Below, piece by piece: positions 34,976 through 44,321 of a stretch of DNA of 64,000 nucleotides; the stretch's first letter is position 1; the number at the start of each line of letters is the position of its first letter. Where the stretch lies: the NCBI RefSeq assembly GCF_015624505.1, contig NZ_CP061379.1:5208001-5272000 (forward strand), in the 5' to 3' direction. The notes under the pieces were generated by a model. It had not been told where the DNA came from. It ran no database searches and worked only from the letters and a program-made list of their open reading frames with translations. This DNA comes from Bradyrhizobium commune (GTDB taxonomy: Bacteria > Pseudomonadota > Alphaproteobacteria > Rhizobiales > Xanthobacteraceae). Made by a program: the position numbers and the translations under genes.

Positions 34976-36109
34976 ATGAAATCGCCGATCTGCGACATGC
35001 TGGGCATCGAGTTCCCGCTGCTCGCCTTCAGCCATTGCCGCGACGTCGTTGCCGCCGTCAGCCGCGCCGGCGGCTTTGGCGTGCTCGGCGCCACCGTGCA
35101 TACGCCGGATACGCTCGAACGCGAGCTGAAATGGATCGACGATCACGCCGACGGCAAGCCCTATGGCATCGACGTGCTGATCCCCGAGAACATCTCGACG
35201 GCCGGGGAGAAGGACGTCACCTGGAAGAGCCTCGAGGCGCGGGTGCCGCAAGAGCACCGCAACTATACGCGCAATCTCCTGAAGAAGTACGACATCGAGC
35301 TCACGACGACGAGCGTCGATGACAACCAGCCGCAGCCGTTCGATGCGCAGACAGCGCTGGAGCTGCTGGAGGTCTCCTTCAATCATCCGATCCGGCTGAT
35401 CGCCAATGCACTGGGCGTGCCGCCGAAGGCGATGATCGAGATGGGCAGGAAGCACAACGTGCCGGTGGCGGCGCTGGTCGGCGCCAAGGAGCACGCGCTG
35501 CGCCAGGTCGCAGCCGGCGTCGATATCCTTGTGGTGCAGGGCACCGAAGCCGGCGGCCATTGCGGCGAGGTCTCGACCATGGTGCTGGTGCCGGAGGTGA
35601 TCAAGGCGATCAAGAAGATCCGCGACGTTCCGGTGCTGGCGGCTGGCGGCATCATGACCGGGCGGCAGATGGCGGCCTGCATGGCGATGGGCGCGGCCGG
35701 CGCCTGGACCGGCTCGGTGTGGCTCGCGACGGTGGAAGCCGAGACCACGGAAATTTTTCGCGAGAAGATGATCGCGGCCTCCTCGCGCGATGCGATCCGC
35801 TCGAAGGGCCGCACTGGAAAACCTGCACGTCAGCTCCGCTCGGTTTGGACCGATGCCTGGGACCGCGCGCCGGAGAGTCCGGGCGCGCTGCCGATGCCGC
35901 TGCAAAGCATCATCAGTCGCGACGCCTTCAACTCGATCGATCGCGCGGCGGCCGCCGGCAACGCCAAGGCGCGCGATCTCGTCAGCTATTTCGTCGGCCA
36001 GGGCGTCGGGCTGATCGACAGCGTGAAGTCGGCGGGCGCCGTGGTGCAGGAGTTCAAGGAAGAGTTTGCCGAAGCCGTCGAGCACATGAATGCGCTGGTG
36101 GCGGAGTGA
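34976..36109 (+). CDS. nitronate monooxygenase family protein
   Basis: A 377-residue FMN-dependent TIM-barrel protein of the nitronate monooxygenase/2-nitropropane dioxygenase family. The glycine-rich FMN segments are VSRAGGFGVLGA and AAGGIMTGRQMAA, and the family histidine motif GTEAGGHCGEVST is present. Nitronate monooxygenases oxidise alkyl nitronates such as propionate-3-nitronate, but this broad family also holds enoyl-ACP reductase-like and unknown members. ATG 34976 follows CGGGAGAGGACC. It precedes the thiolase-like gene by 118 bases, with a family A repeat in between, and shares its upstream region with the Baeyer-Villiger gene. Confidence 0.82.
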   Translation: MKSPICDMLGIEFPLLAFSHCRDVVAAVSRAGGFGVLGATVHTPDTLERELKWIDDHADGKPYGIDVLIPENISTAGEKDVTWKSLEARVPQEHRNYTRNLLKKYDIELTTTSVDDNQPQPFDAQTALELLEVSFNHPIRLIANALGVPPKAMIEMGRKHNVPVAALVGAKEHALRQVAAGVDILVVQGTEAGGHCGEVSTMVLVPEVIKAIKKIRDVPVLAAGGIMTGRQMAACMAMGAAGAWTGSVWLATVEAETTEIFREKMIAASSRDAIRSKGRTGKPARQLRSVWTDAWDRAPESPGALPMPLQSIISRDAFNSIDRAAAAGNAKARDLVSYFVGQGVGLIDSVKSAGAVVQEFKEEFAEAVEHMNALVAE

Positions 36110-36118
36110 CAACCACAT

Positions 36119-36199
36119 CGTCATTGCGAGCGAAGCGAAGCAATCCAGGCTGCCTCCGCGGAACGATATCTGGATTGCTTCGCTTCGCTCGCAATGACG
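36119..36199. repeat. intergenic palindromic repeat (family A, copy 2)
   Basis: The most symmetric copy of family A: CGTCATTGCGAGCGAAGCGA followed by AGCAATCCAG at the left, and CTGGATTGCTTCGCTTCGCT followed by CGCAATGACG at the right, a nearly perfect complement of about 30 bases per arm. It lies between the nitronate monooxygenase and thiolase-like genes. Confidence 0.92.
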
Positions 36200-36227
36200 A
36201 AAACAACCGATATCGTGAACCGAGACT

Positions 36228-37745
36228 ATGACTGACAATACCAACATCCCCGAAGACCGCATCCCCGTCATCGTCGGCATCGGCGAGATCGTCGACCGCC
36301 CCAGGGAGATCACCGAGGGCCTCGAGCCGCTCGATCTGCTCGAACAGGCGCTGCGGCGCGCGGAGCAGGATACAGGCGCAAGGCTGCTTGGCGAGGTGCA
36401 GTCGCTCGACGTCGTCAACTTCCTGAGCTGGCGCTATCGCGATCCGGAGAAGATTTTGGCGCAACGCCTCGGCATTTCGCCCGCGCACTGCTATTACGGC
36501 CCGGTCGGCGGCGAGAGCCCGATCCGCTACATCGACGAAGCCGCCAAGCGCATTGCGCGCGGCGAATGCACGGTGGCGGCGGTCTGCGGCGCGGAGGCGC
36601 AGTCGACCGCGACCAAGGCGGAGCGCGCCGGCTCAAAACTGCCATGGACGCCGTTTGCGCACGACGTCGAGGAGCCGAAGCGCGGCGCGGCATTCCAGAA
36701 GCCGCTTGCTGTGAAGCTTGGCGTCTTCCGGCCCGTCACGGTCTATCCGTTTTATGAGGCCGCCTCCTCTGCCCGTTGGGGCCAGACGCCGCATGAAGCC
36801 ATGGCGGAGTCAGGTACGTTGTGGTCGCGCTATTCGGAAGCTGCCGCGCAAAATCCAAATGCCTGGCTGAAGCGGCGCTATGCGCCCGACGAGATCACGA
36901 CGCCGACGGCGGACAACCGCCTGATTGCGTGGCCCTACAACAAGCTGATGGTCGCCAATCCCAGCGTCAACATGGGCGGCGCATTGCTGCTCACCAGCCT
37001 TGCCAGGGCGCGCGCGGCCGGCATTGCCGAGGACAGACTGGTCTATCCCCTCGGCGGCGCCTCGGCGGAAGAGCCGCGCGACTATCTCCTGCGCGACCAG
37101 TTCTACGAGAGCCATCCGCAGAACGCGGTGCTGAACGCCGTCATGGATCTCGCCGGCGGCGACGGCAAGAAATTCGACGCGATCGAGCTCTATAGCTGCT
37201 TCCCCTGTGTGCCCAAGATGGCGCGGCGGACGCTGGGTCTTTCCGCCGACGTGCAGCCGACCGTGACCGGCGGCCTCACTTTCTTCGGCGCGCCGCTCAA
37301 CACCTACATGACGCACGCGGCCTGCGCGATGGTGCGGCGTGTGCGCGGTGGCGCCGGGCTCGGCCTGCTCTACGGCCAGGGCGGCTTCGTCACCAAGCAT
37401 CATGCGCTCGTGGTGTCGAAGACTCCTCCGCGCGAGGCGCTGGCGCAGGAGACGAGCGTCCAGGCCGAGGCCGACCGCAACAAGCGCGCGGTGCCGGACT
37501 TCGTCACGGAGGCTTCAGGCAAGGGCAAGGTGGAGAGTTTTACGGTGCTCTACGGGCGCGCCGGCGATATCGAGCACGGCGTGGTCATGCTTCGCACGGC
37601 GGATGACCGGCGCACGCTGGCGCGGATTCCGGCGGGCGATACGACGACGCTGGCGCATCTGTTGAACATGGAGAAGACGCCAGTCGGCTCGCTCGGCGAG
37701 ATCGCGATGGCCTCCGACGGCGTGCCGGAGTGGCGGGTGGCTTGA
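36228..37745 (+). CDS. thiolase-like protein (TLP1-type) with extra C-terminal domain
   Basis: A 505-residue thiolase-fold protein, longer than ordinary thiolases (about 390). Residues about 1-420 follow the thiolase fold, but the nucleophilic cysteine segment is replaced by YYGPVGGESP and no typical CGGG motif is near the end of the core. Residues about 425-505 form an added domain (KGKVESFTVLYGRAGD onwards), as in the mycobacterial thiolase-like protein type 1. Thiolytic activity is therefore doubtful; a binding or other carbon-bond role is possible. It is downstream of the nitronate monooxygenase gene. Confidence 0.78.
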   Translation: MTDNTNIPEDRIPVIVGIGEIVDRPREITEGLEPLDLLEQALRRAEQDTGARLLGEVQSLDVVNFLSWRYRDPEKILAQRLGISPAHCYYGPVGGESPIRYIDEAAKRIARGECTVAAVCGAEAQSTATKAERAGSKLPWTPFAHDVEEPKRGAAFQKPLAVKLGVFRPVTVYPFYEAASSARWGQTPHEAMAESGTLWSRYSEAAAQNPNAWLKRRYAPDEITTPTADNRLIAWPYNKLMVANPSVNMGGALLLTSLARARAAGIAEDRLVYPLGGASAEEPRDYLLRDQFYESHPQNAVLNAVMDLAGGDGKKFDAIELYSCFPCVPKMARRTLGLSADVQPTVTGGLTFFGAPLNTYMTHAACAMVRRVRGGAGLGLLYGQGGFVTKHHALVVSKTPPREALAQETSVQAEADRNKRAVPDFVTEASGKGKVESFTVLYGRAGDIEHGVVMLRTADDRRTLARIPAGDTTTLAHLLNMEKTPVGSLGEIAMASDGVPEWRVA

Positions 37746-37749
37746 TCTC

Positions 37750-37840
37750 GTAGGGTGGGCAAAGGCGCTCTTGCGCCGTGCCCACCACCTTTTCCGCGAT
37801 CACGTCAAATGGTGGGCACGCTTCGCTTTGCCCACCCTAC
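37750..37840. repeat. intergenic palindromic repeat (family E, copy 3)
   Basis: Arms GTAGGGTGGGCAAAGGCGC and GCACGCTTCGCTTTGCCCAC followed by CCTAC, with an inner GCCGTGCCCACCA/TGGTGGGCAC pair. It lies between the convergent thiolase-like gene and the efflux adaptor gene. Confidence 0.88.
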
Positions 37841-37849
37841 AAGACCCCC

Positions 37850-39055
37850 TCAGCCCTTTGGCGCCTGCGGCTCCGACGCCGTCGCCGGCTTGCCCTTCGC
37901 AGCGGCACCGCCGACAACGTGCACCTGATCGCCATCGGAGAGGCCATCCGGCGGCGCGGTGATGACGCGATCATCGGGCGCGATCCCCGAGGCGAGCTCG
38001 ATCTCGCGGCCGAGGTCGCGGGCAATCGTCACGGTCTTGAACTGCACCCTGTCGTCGGCGCCGACGGTCGCAACGCGCAGGCCGCTGCCGTTGAAGATCA
38101 GGGCGCTGGCGGGAATGCTGAGCGGGGCCGTATCGCGTTGGAGGCTGAGCTTGACGCTGGCATAGCCGCCGGGCATCAGCTCGCCGCTGGAATTGTCCAG
38201 CCCAAGCTGCATACGCGTCGTGCCCGACGCCACGTCGACGGCCTGAGACGAAGCTTCCACCGTCGCCTGGAAGGTTCGGTTCGGGTATTCCGGCATCACC
38301 ATAGTGGCCTTGGCGCCGATCTTGATCGCCGGCACGTAGTTCTGGGGCACATTGACGTAGACGCGCAGTTTGGTGATGTCGGAGACCACGAACATCGCCG
38401 GGCCGGCCCCGCCGCCGGCATTGATCAGCGCGCCGACGTCGGTGTCGCGCGCGGTGACCACGCCGTCGAATGGCACGGTGATCTTCTTGTAGCCGGCGAG
38501 CGCTTCAAGCCGCTCGACATTGGCCTGGCCCGAATGAACGGCGGCGTTCTTGTTGGAGAGATCGGCGGTGCGCTCGTCGATTTCCTGGGCGGAGACGAAA
38601 TTGGAGGCGACCAGCGTCTTGCGCCGGTTCAGGGTTGCCTCCGACAGCCTGGCGCTGGCTTGCTGGCTGGCAAGGTCGGCGCGGGCCTGCAAGAGCTGCT
38701 GGTCGAGGTCGGGCGCCTCGATCTCGGCGATCACCTGGCCGGCCTTGACGCGGGCGCCGATATCGGCGCTCCAGCTTTTGAGGTAGCCGGAGACACGGGC
38801 GAAGATCGGGGCGCGGTAATAGGCCTCCAGCCGCCCCGGCAGGTCGATGGTGGCGTTAAGGGATTTTGCGTTGGGCTGGGTCACAGCGACGCTGGGAACG
38901 GCCTGGTCGTCGGTCCATTCCTTCAGCTTGGAGCCCTGGTCCTCGCGGGCGCGGATGCCGGTGCCGACCACGAGGCCTGCCGCAATCAGCGCCACCACGC
39001 CGAAAATGCCCAGTTTCCGGTGCGACACCGGGGAGCGGGGTTCAGTGGGCGACAT
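37850..39055 (-). CDS. RND efflux membrane-fusion (adaptor) protein
   Basis: A 401-residue periplasmic adaptor of the HlyD/AcrA type. One N-terminal membrane anchor (KLGIFGVVALIAAGLVVGTG) is followed by a barrel-sandwich (APIFARVSGYLKSW, GQVIAEIEAPDL), a helical hairpin (about 120-190), VPFDGVVTARD and a beta-barrel. It links the inner-membrane pump to an outer-membrane channel. ATG 39055 overlaps the pump gene by 14 bases. The order pump first, adaptor second is the reverse of the usual acrAB layout. No outer-membrane channel gene is in the window, so a shared TolC-type channel is likely. Confidence 0.9.
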   Translation of the reverse strand: MSPTEPRSPVSHRKLGIFGVVALIAAGLVVGTGIRAREDQGSKLKEWTDDQAVPSVAVTQPNAKSLNATIDLPGRLEAYYRAPIFARVSGYLKSWSADIGARVKAGQVIAEIEAPDLDQQLLQARADLASQQASARLSEATLNRRKTLVASNFVSAQEIDERTADLSNKNAAVHSGQANVERLEALAGYKKITVPFDGVVTARDTDVGALINAGGGAGPAMFVVSDITKLRVYVNVPQNYVPAIKIGAKATMVMPEYPNRTFQATVEASSQAVDVASGTTRMQLGLDNSSGELMPGGYASVKLSLQRDTAPLSIPASALIFNGSGLRVATVGADDRVQFKTVTIARDLGREIELASGIAPDDRVITAPPDGLSDGDQVHVVGGAAAKGKPATASEPQAPKG

Positions 39056-42000
39056 GCGGAGTCTCCAAAGGGGCGGCGGCTTTGGCGCCTTGTTTCTTGT
39101 GTACCATACTGAACACCACGGGAACAAACATCAGCGTGGCGAAGGTTGCAAAGATCAGGCCGCCGATCACGGCGCGGCCAAGCGGCGCGTTCTGCTCGCC
39201 GCCCTCGCCCAGGCCCAGTGCCATCGGCGCCATGCCGATGATCATGGCGAGCGCGGTCATCAGCACCGGGCGGAAGCGGACGAAGCCAGCCTCCAGCGCC
39301 GCCGCGACGGGATCGCCGAGCTCCTCGTAGCGCTCGCGGGCGAAGGAGATCACGAGCACGCTGTTGGCGGTGGCCACACCCATGCACATGATGGCGCCGG
39401 TGAGCGCCGGCACCGACAGCGTGGTCTCGGTCGTGAACAGCATCCAGACGATGCCGGCAAGGGCTGCCGGCAGCGCGGTGATGATCACGAACGGATCGGA
39501 CCAGGATTGGAAGTTCACGACGATCAAGAGATAGATCAACACCACGGCGCCGAGCAGGCCGAACAGCAGACCGCTGAAGGCGCTATTCATGGTCTGCACC
39601 TGGCCGAGCAGCACCACGGACGAGCCCTTCGGCACCTCCTTGGCGGTCTCGGCCATCAGCTGGCGGATGTCATTGGACACCGCGCCGAGGTCGCGGCCCG
39701 ACGTCGTCGCAAAGATCTGCACCAGCGACTGGATGTCGTATTGCGACACCACCGCGCTCGAGGTCGAGCGCTTGATATCGGCGATGCCGCCGAGGATCGG
39801 CGACTGCGAATTGCCGGCCGCCGTGATCGGCAGCGTCTGGAGCGCGCTGAGCGAATCGATCTGGTATTGCGGCGTCTGCATCACGATGGAGTAGGACACG
39901 CCGTTATCCGGATTGAGGTAGTAGGTCGGCGCCACCTGCGAGGAGCCGGCGAGGTTGACCACGAGGCTGTTGGTGACGTCGCGCTCGGTCAGGCCGACAT
40001 ATTGCGCGCGGGTGCGGTCGACATCGATGTTGAAGGTCGGATTGCTCGGCGATTGCTGGATACGCGCATCCGCAATGCCGGGAATCCGCCGGACCTTGGC
40101 CAGCAGCCTGTTGGCATAGGCGAAGTTGGCCTCGAGATTGGCGCCGCGGATTTGCAGGTCGATCGGCGCCGGCGCGCCGAAATTCAGGATCTGGCTGACG
40201 ATGTCGGCCGGCAGGAAGGCGAAGCTGACGCCCGGAAACAGCCGTGGCAATTGCTCGCGCAGCACCTTCACGTGCTCTTCGGTCGGCTTGTGGCCCTCCT
40301 TGAGCTTGATCTGGATGTCGCCATCCTGCGGGCCGATCACACCGGTGTTGTTGTAGGTCATGTTGATGCCGGAGATCGGCATGCCGATGTTGTCGGTCAG
40401 CGTCTCGATCTCGCCGGGGATCAGCTTGCGGATCGCCTTCTGCACGTCGGCGAACTGGTTGGCGGTCTCCTCGACGCGGGTGCCGACCTGGGTGCGGACA
40501 TGCATCAGGATGTTGCCGGCATCGACCGCGGGGAAGAAGTTGCGGCCGAGGAACGGCACCAGCGCGAAGGACGCACCGACCACGCAGAGGAAGCCGATCA
40601 CGAACACCGCGCGGTGCGCCAGTGCGAGCCCGAGGAAGTTATGGTAGCCGCCGCGGATCCGCTCGAACCGGGCCTCGAAGCCGCGCTGAAACCAGACGAA
40701 CGGATTGCGCGACTTCGGCGGTTCACCCTCGTGATGGACATGCGCCTGCAAGAGGTAATTCGCCATGGTCGGCACCAGCGTGCGCGACAGGATGAACGAC
40801 CAGATCATCGCGAACATCACGGCTTCGGCCATCGGCACGAACAGGAAGCGCGCGACTCCGGAGAGGAAGAACATCGGCACGAACACGATGCAGATGCAGA
40901 GCAGCGAGACGAAGGCCGGCGTCACGATCTGGTTGGCGCCGTCGAGGATCGACTGCTCGACCGGCTTGCCCTGCTCGAGATGGTAGTTGATGTTCTCGAT
41001 CGTCACCGTGGCATCGTCGACGAGGATGCCGACCGCGAGCGCAAGGCCGCCGAGCGTCATGATGTTCAGCGTCTCGCCGATCGCCGACAGCATGATGATG
41101 GCGCCCAGCACGGAGAGCGGGATCGAGACCGCGATGATGACGGTCGAGCGCCAGCTGCCGAGGAACAGCAGGATCATGACGCTGGTGAGCAGTGCGGCGA
41201 TCACACCTTCGAAGGCCACGCCCTGGATCGCGCCGCGGACGAACACGGACTGGTCGCCGATGAAACCGATCTTCAGCGCATCCGGCATCTGGTCCTTGAC
41301 GTCGATCACCTTCTGCTTGATGCCGGCGATGATATCGAGCGTCGAGGTCGCGCCCGCCTTCAGCACCATCATCAGCACCGAGCGGTTGCCGTCGACATGG
41401 ACGATGTTGGTCTGCGGCGGATTGCCGTCGCGCACGGTCGCGACATCGCGGACATAAACCATCGCGCCGTTGACGGTCCTGATCGGCAGATTGCCGAGCT
41501 CGTCGATCCGAAGCGGCGAGTTGTTGAGCTGGATGTTGTACTCGAACTGGCCGATCTTCTGGGTGCCGACCGGCGTGATCAGGTTTTGGGCGGCCAGCGC
41601 GTTGGCGACGTCCTGGCCGGAGAGGCCGCGGGCCTGGAGCGCGGTCGGGTCGAGGTCGATCTGGATCTGGCGCTGCTTGCCGCCGAACGGATACGGGATC
41701 GCGGCACCAGGCACGGTGACGAGCGGCGTGCGCAGCTGGTTGATGCCGATGTCGGCGAGGTTCTGCTCGGTCAGACCATCGCCCGACAGCGCCACCTGGA
41801 TGATCGGCACGGTCGAAGCCGAGTAATTCAGGATCAAGGGCGGCGTCGCGCCCGGCGGCATCTGCTTCAGCAGCGTCTGTGAGATCGCGGTGACCTGGGC
41901 GTTGGCGGTGCGGATGTCGACGGTCGGCTGGAAGAAGATCTTGATGATGCCAAAGCCGTTATAGGAATTGGCGGTGATGTGCTCGATGTCGTTGACCGTC

Positions 42001-42221
42001 GTCGTCAGCGCCCGCTGGAACGGCGTGGTGATGCGGCCGGACATCTGGTCCGGCGGCAGGCCGGTATACTGCCAGACCACGCCGATCACGGGGATGCGGA
42101 TGTCCGGGAAGATGTCGGTCGGCGTCCGCAGCGCTGCGAGCGGTCCGATGATCAGGAGCAGGAGCGCGAGCACGACAAACGTGTAGGGTCGGCTCAGGGC
42201 AATACGGACCAGAGCAATCAT
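39042..42221 (-). CDS. efflux RND transporter permease
   Basis: A 1059-residue inner-membrane pump of the AcrB/HAE family, with about 12 membrane segments and two large periplasmic loops (about 40-330 and 560-870). The proton-relay aspartates lie in LALAVGILVDDATVTIENIN, and the N-terminus (LVRIALSRPYTFVVLALLLL) is typical. It exports hydrophobic or amphiphilic compounds by proton exchange; the substrate cannot be predicted. It has 245 bases upstream before the chemoreceptor's end, so its promoter probably lies there. No regulator gene is adjacent. Confidence 0.93.
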   Translation of the reverse strand: MIALVRIALSRPYTFVVLALLLLIIGPLAALRTPTDIFPDIRIPVIGVVWQYTGLPPDQMSGRITTPFQRALTTTVNDIEHITANSYNGFGIIKIFFQPTVDIRTANAQVTAISQTLLKQMPPGATPPLILNYSASTVPIIQVALSGDGLTEQNLADIGINQLRTPLVTVPGAAIPYPFGGKQRQIQIDLDPTALQARGLSGQDVANALAAQNLITPVGTQKIGQFEYNIQLNNSPLRIDELGNLPIRTVNGAMVYVRDVATVRDGNPPQTNIVHVDGNRSVLMMVLKAGATSTLDIIAGIKQKVIDVKDQMPDALKIGFIGDQSVFVRGAIQGVAFEGVIAALLTSVMILLFLGSWRSTVIIAVSIPLSVLGAIIMLSAIGETLNIMTLGGLALAVGILVDDATVTIENINYHLEQGKPVEQSILDGANQIVTPAFVSLLCICIVFVPMFFLSGVARFLFVPMAEAVMFAMIWSFILSRTLVPTMANYLLQAHVHHEGEPPKSRNPFVWFQRGFEARFERIRGGYHNFLGLALAHRAVFVIGFLCVVGASFALVPFLGRNFFPAVDAGNILMHVRTQVGTRVEETANQFADVQKAIRKLIPGEIETLTDNIGMPISGINMTYNNTGVIGPQDGDIQIKLKEGHKPTEEHVKVLREQLPRLFPGVSFAFLPADIVSQILNFGAPAPIDLQIRGANLEANFAYANRLLAKVRRIPGIADARIQQSPSNPTFNIDVDRTRAQYVGLTERDVTNSLVVNLAGSSQVAPTYYLNPDNGVSYSIVMQTPQYQIDSLSALQTLPITAAGNSQSPILGGIADIKRSTSSAVVSQYDIQSLVQIFATTSGRDLGAVSNDIRQLMAETAKEVPKGSSVVLLGQVQTMNSAFSGLLFGLLGAVVLIYLLIVVNFQSWSDPFVIITALPAALAGIVWMLFTTETTLSVPALTGAIMCMGVATANSVLVISFARERYEELGDPVAAALEAGFVRFRPVLMTALAMIIGMAPMALGLGEGGEQNAPLGRAVIGGLIFATFATLMFVPVVFSMVHKKQGAKAAAPLETPHVAH

Positions 42222-42413
42222 TCGTCAGGCAATTCCAAAACGGGGGACAGGGAACACGCCCCCACGGTTTCCCTCAGCCCATTTACCCGAACACCGCCAA
42301 AATGGCCAACGATGCCGGGTCACGCGCGGTCAATTCCCTGCTATCGCACTGCGAAATCGCATTCCAGATATGCAGCCTCGACCTGAAGATGACCGAGACG
42401 GCTTTCAGCCATG

Positions 42414-42441
42414 TAAAAAGGCGGCGCCCTGAGGCGCCGCT
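42414..42441 (-). terminator. intrinsic terminator of the chemoreceptor gene
   Basis: A perfect 8-base stem, GCGGCGCC at 42421-42428 and GGCGCCGC at 42433-42440, with a CTGA loop. On the minus strand the stem is followed by C and five T (plus-strand AAAAAG at 42415-42420), 26 bases after the chemoreceptor stop. This is a classical Rho-independent terminator. Confidence 0.88.
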
Positions 42442-42466
42442 TTCAAAATCGTTTCTGTTTCCCGGC

Positions 42467-44158
42467 TCAAGCCGCCCGGACGTTGGTCAAGAACTTGCTG
42501 ACCTCAGTCTTTAGTCGGGTGCTGTCGTTCGACAGCATCTGCGCCGCCGACAGCACCTGTGAGGAGGCGGTACCGGTCTCGGTCGCGCCGCGCTGCACGT
42601 CGGTGATGTTGGAGGAGACCTGCTGGGTGCCCTGGGCCGCCTGCTGGACGTTACGCGCGATCTCCTGGGTGGCCGCGCCCTGCTCTTCCACCGCGGCCGC
42701 GATGGCCGAGGAGATTTCCGACAGGCGCTCGATGGTCGAGGAGATCTCCTTGATCGCGCCGACCGAATCGTTGGTCGCCGCCTGGATGCCGGAGATCTGC
42801 TGGCCGATCTCGCCGGTCGCCTTCGCGGTCTGCTCGGCGAGCGCCTTCACTTCGGAAGCGACCACCGCGAAGCCGCGGCCGGCTTCACCGGCGCGCGCCG
42901 CCTCGATGGTGGCGTTCAGCGCCAGCAAATTGGTCTGGCCGGCAATGGTGTTGATCAGCTCGACGACGTCGCCGATGCGGGAGGCCGCCTTGGACAGCTC
43001 GCTGACGCGCTCGGTGGTGGCACGGGCCTGGCCGACGGCGTCGCCGGCCATCCGCGCCGATTCCTGCACCTGACGGCTGATCTCGCCGACCGAGGAGGCC
43101 ATCTCTTCGGTGGCCGAAGCCACCGACTGGACGTTGGTGGAGGCCTCTTCCGAGGCCGCGGCAACCGTGGTCGCCATCCGCTGCGAGCGGTCGGCGCTCG
43201 AGGTCAGCGTCGAGGCGGAGGCTTCGAGCTCGGTCGAGGCCGACGACACGGTCTGGACGATCTCGCCGATCATCGCTTCGAATTCGCGGGTGATGTTGTC
43301 GACGCGACGGCCGCGCTCGATCTTGGCTTCGGCATCGGCCGCAGCGGCCTCGTCGGCCGCCTTCTTGGCGATCAGCGCCTCCTTGAAGATCTGGAGCACG
43401 TCGGCCATGGCGCCGATCTCGGTCTTCTCGCCGCGGTGCGGCACCTCCGCGGAGAGGTCGCCCTTGCCCAGCGCCTGCATCGGCCGGGTGATCGAATCGA
43501 TGCCGCTGGAGACATCGTGGACGAGATAGAAGCCGACGCCGATGCCGACAACAACGGCGGCTCCGAGGATCATCGCAACCAGCATGAAGGCGTAATAATA
43601 GGTGTCGGAAGCGTCCGCGGAGGCCTGATCGCCACCCTTGGTGTTGAGCTCGATGTCCTTGGCCAGGATGGCGTCGGCCTCGAGCCCGATCTTGTTGACC
43701 GTCTTGGTGTTCAGCTCGTGCGCCTCGTGCGGGATCTTGCCGGCCTCCTGACGCGACAGCGCCATAACCTCCTGGGTACCCTTCTTGTAGTCATCCCAGG
43801 TCTTGGACCACTGGTTGTAGAGCGCGCGCTCCTCGGGCGAGGTGATCATCCCCTCGTAGGACCTGCGGAACTTGGTGTTGGCCTCGACCACGGTCGCGAG
43901 CGTCTTCTCCGCTGCGAGCTTCTCCTCCAGCGTCTCCGCCAGCATGTGCTCGCGAATGACGTTGCGGTAGGTGATGACGCCGGCCCGGAGGTCGCCAATC
44001 ACGCGCACGCTGGGCATCCAGCTCGTGGTGATGTCGACCGTGTTGGTATTCATCGACCGCATCTTCATGACGGCGAGCAGGCCCATGCCGGACATCGCGA
44101 CCAGTAGGAACGCCACGACACTGATGATCTTGGCGCGGATGGAGATCTTGGCGAGCAT
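42467..44158 (-). CDS. methyl-accepting chemotaxis protein
   Basis: A 563-residue chemoreceptor. Residues about 10-32 form the first membrane segment, then a four-helix-bundle periplasmic domain (about 35-190) with the look of MCP_signal 4HB/TarH type, and a second membrane segment near 195-215 ([20 protein letters not shown]). A HAMP domain ([20 protein letters not shown]) and the long cytoplasmic coiled coil follow; the signalling tip reads [20 protein letters not shown] and [16 protein letters not shown]. It controls CheA activity. The ligand is unknown. It is monocistronic, with a terminator at 42414. Confidence 0.94.
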   Translation of the reverse strand: MLAKISIRAKIISVVAFLLVAMSGMGLLAVMKMRSMNTNTVDITTSWMPSVRVIGDLRAGVITYRNVIREHMLAETLEEKLAAEKTLATVVEANTKFRRSYEGMITSPEERALYNQWSKTWDDYKKGTQEVMALSRQEAGKIPHEAHELNTKTVNKIGLEADAILAKDIELNTKGGDQASADASDTYYYAFMLVAMILGAAVVVGIGVGFYLVHDVSSGIDSITRPMQALGKGDLSAEVPHRGEKTEIGAMADVLQIFKEALIAKKAADEAAAADAEAKIERGRRVDNITREFEAMIGEIVQTVSSASTELEASASTLTSSADRSQRMATTVAAASEEASTNVQSVASATEEMASSVGEISRQVQESARMAGDAVGQARATTERVSELSKAASRIGDVVELINTIAGQTNLLALNATIEAARAGEAGRGFAVVASEVKALAEQTAKATGEIGQQISGIQAATNDSVGAIKEISSTIERLSEISSAIAAAVEEQGAATQEIARNVQQAAQGTQQVSSNITDVQRGATETGTASSQVLSAAQMLSNDSTRLKTEVSKFLTNVRAA

Positions 44159-44265
44159 AACAGGTCTCTTTTTGCTGGGCGCGGTCGCGCGTCCCTAAAT
44201 GAGTCAACCAAAGGGGCGGCGCCGACATCCAACAACAAAGCGACTGAGCAGTTGTTAACTACGAC

Positions 44266-44281
44266 TCCGTACGAGTACGGA
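44266..44281. promoter_or_regulatory. short inverted repeat upstream of the chemoreceptor gene
   Basis: TCCGTAC and GTACGGA, perfect 7-base arms around GA, 108 bases upstream of the chemoreceptor start and 40 bases beyond the otnK stop. It may be a regulator site for the receptor gene or a weak transcript end of otnK; no T-run follows. Confidence 0.35.
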
Positions 44282-44321
44282 ACCTTAAAGAAGTGAACGA
44301 GGGACTAAGAATGTCCTGCGC

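Noticed and set aside
38847..41882. Very long open frame (about 1000 codons) on the plus strand opposite the RND pump gene
   Set aside because: It is rich in histidine, arginine and aspartate with no domain pattern and lies exactly antisense to a complete RND permease. This is the usual open shadow frame of high-GC coding DNA.
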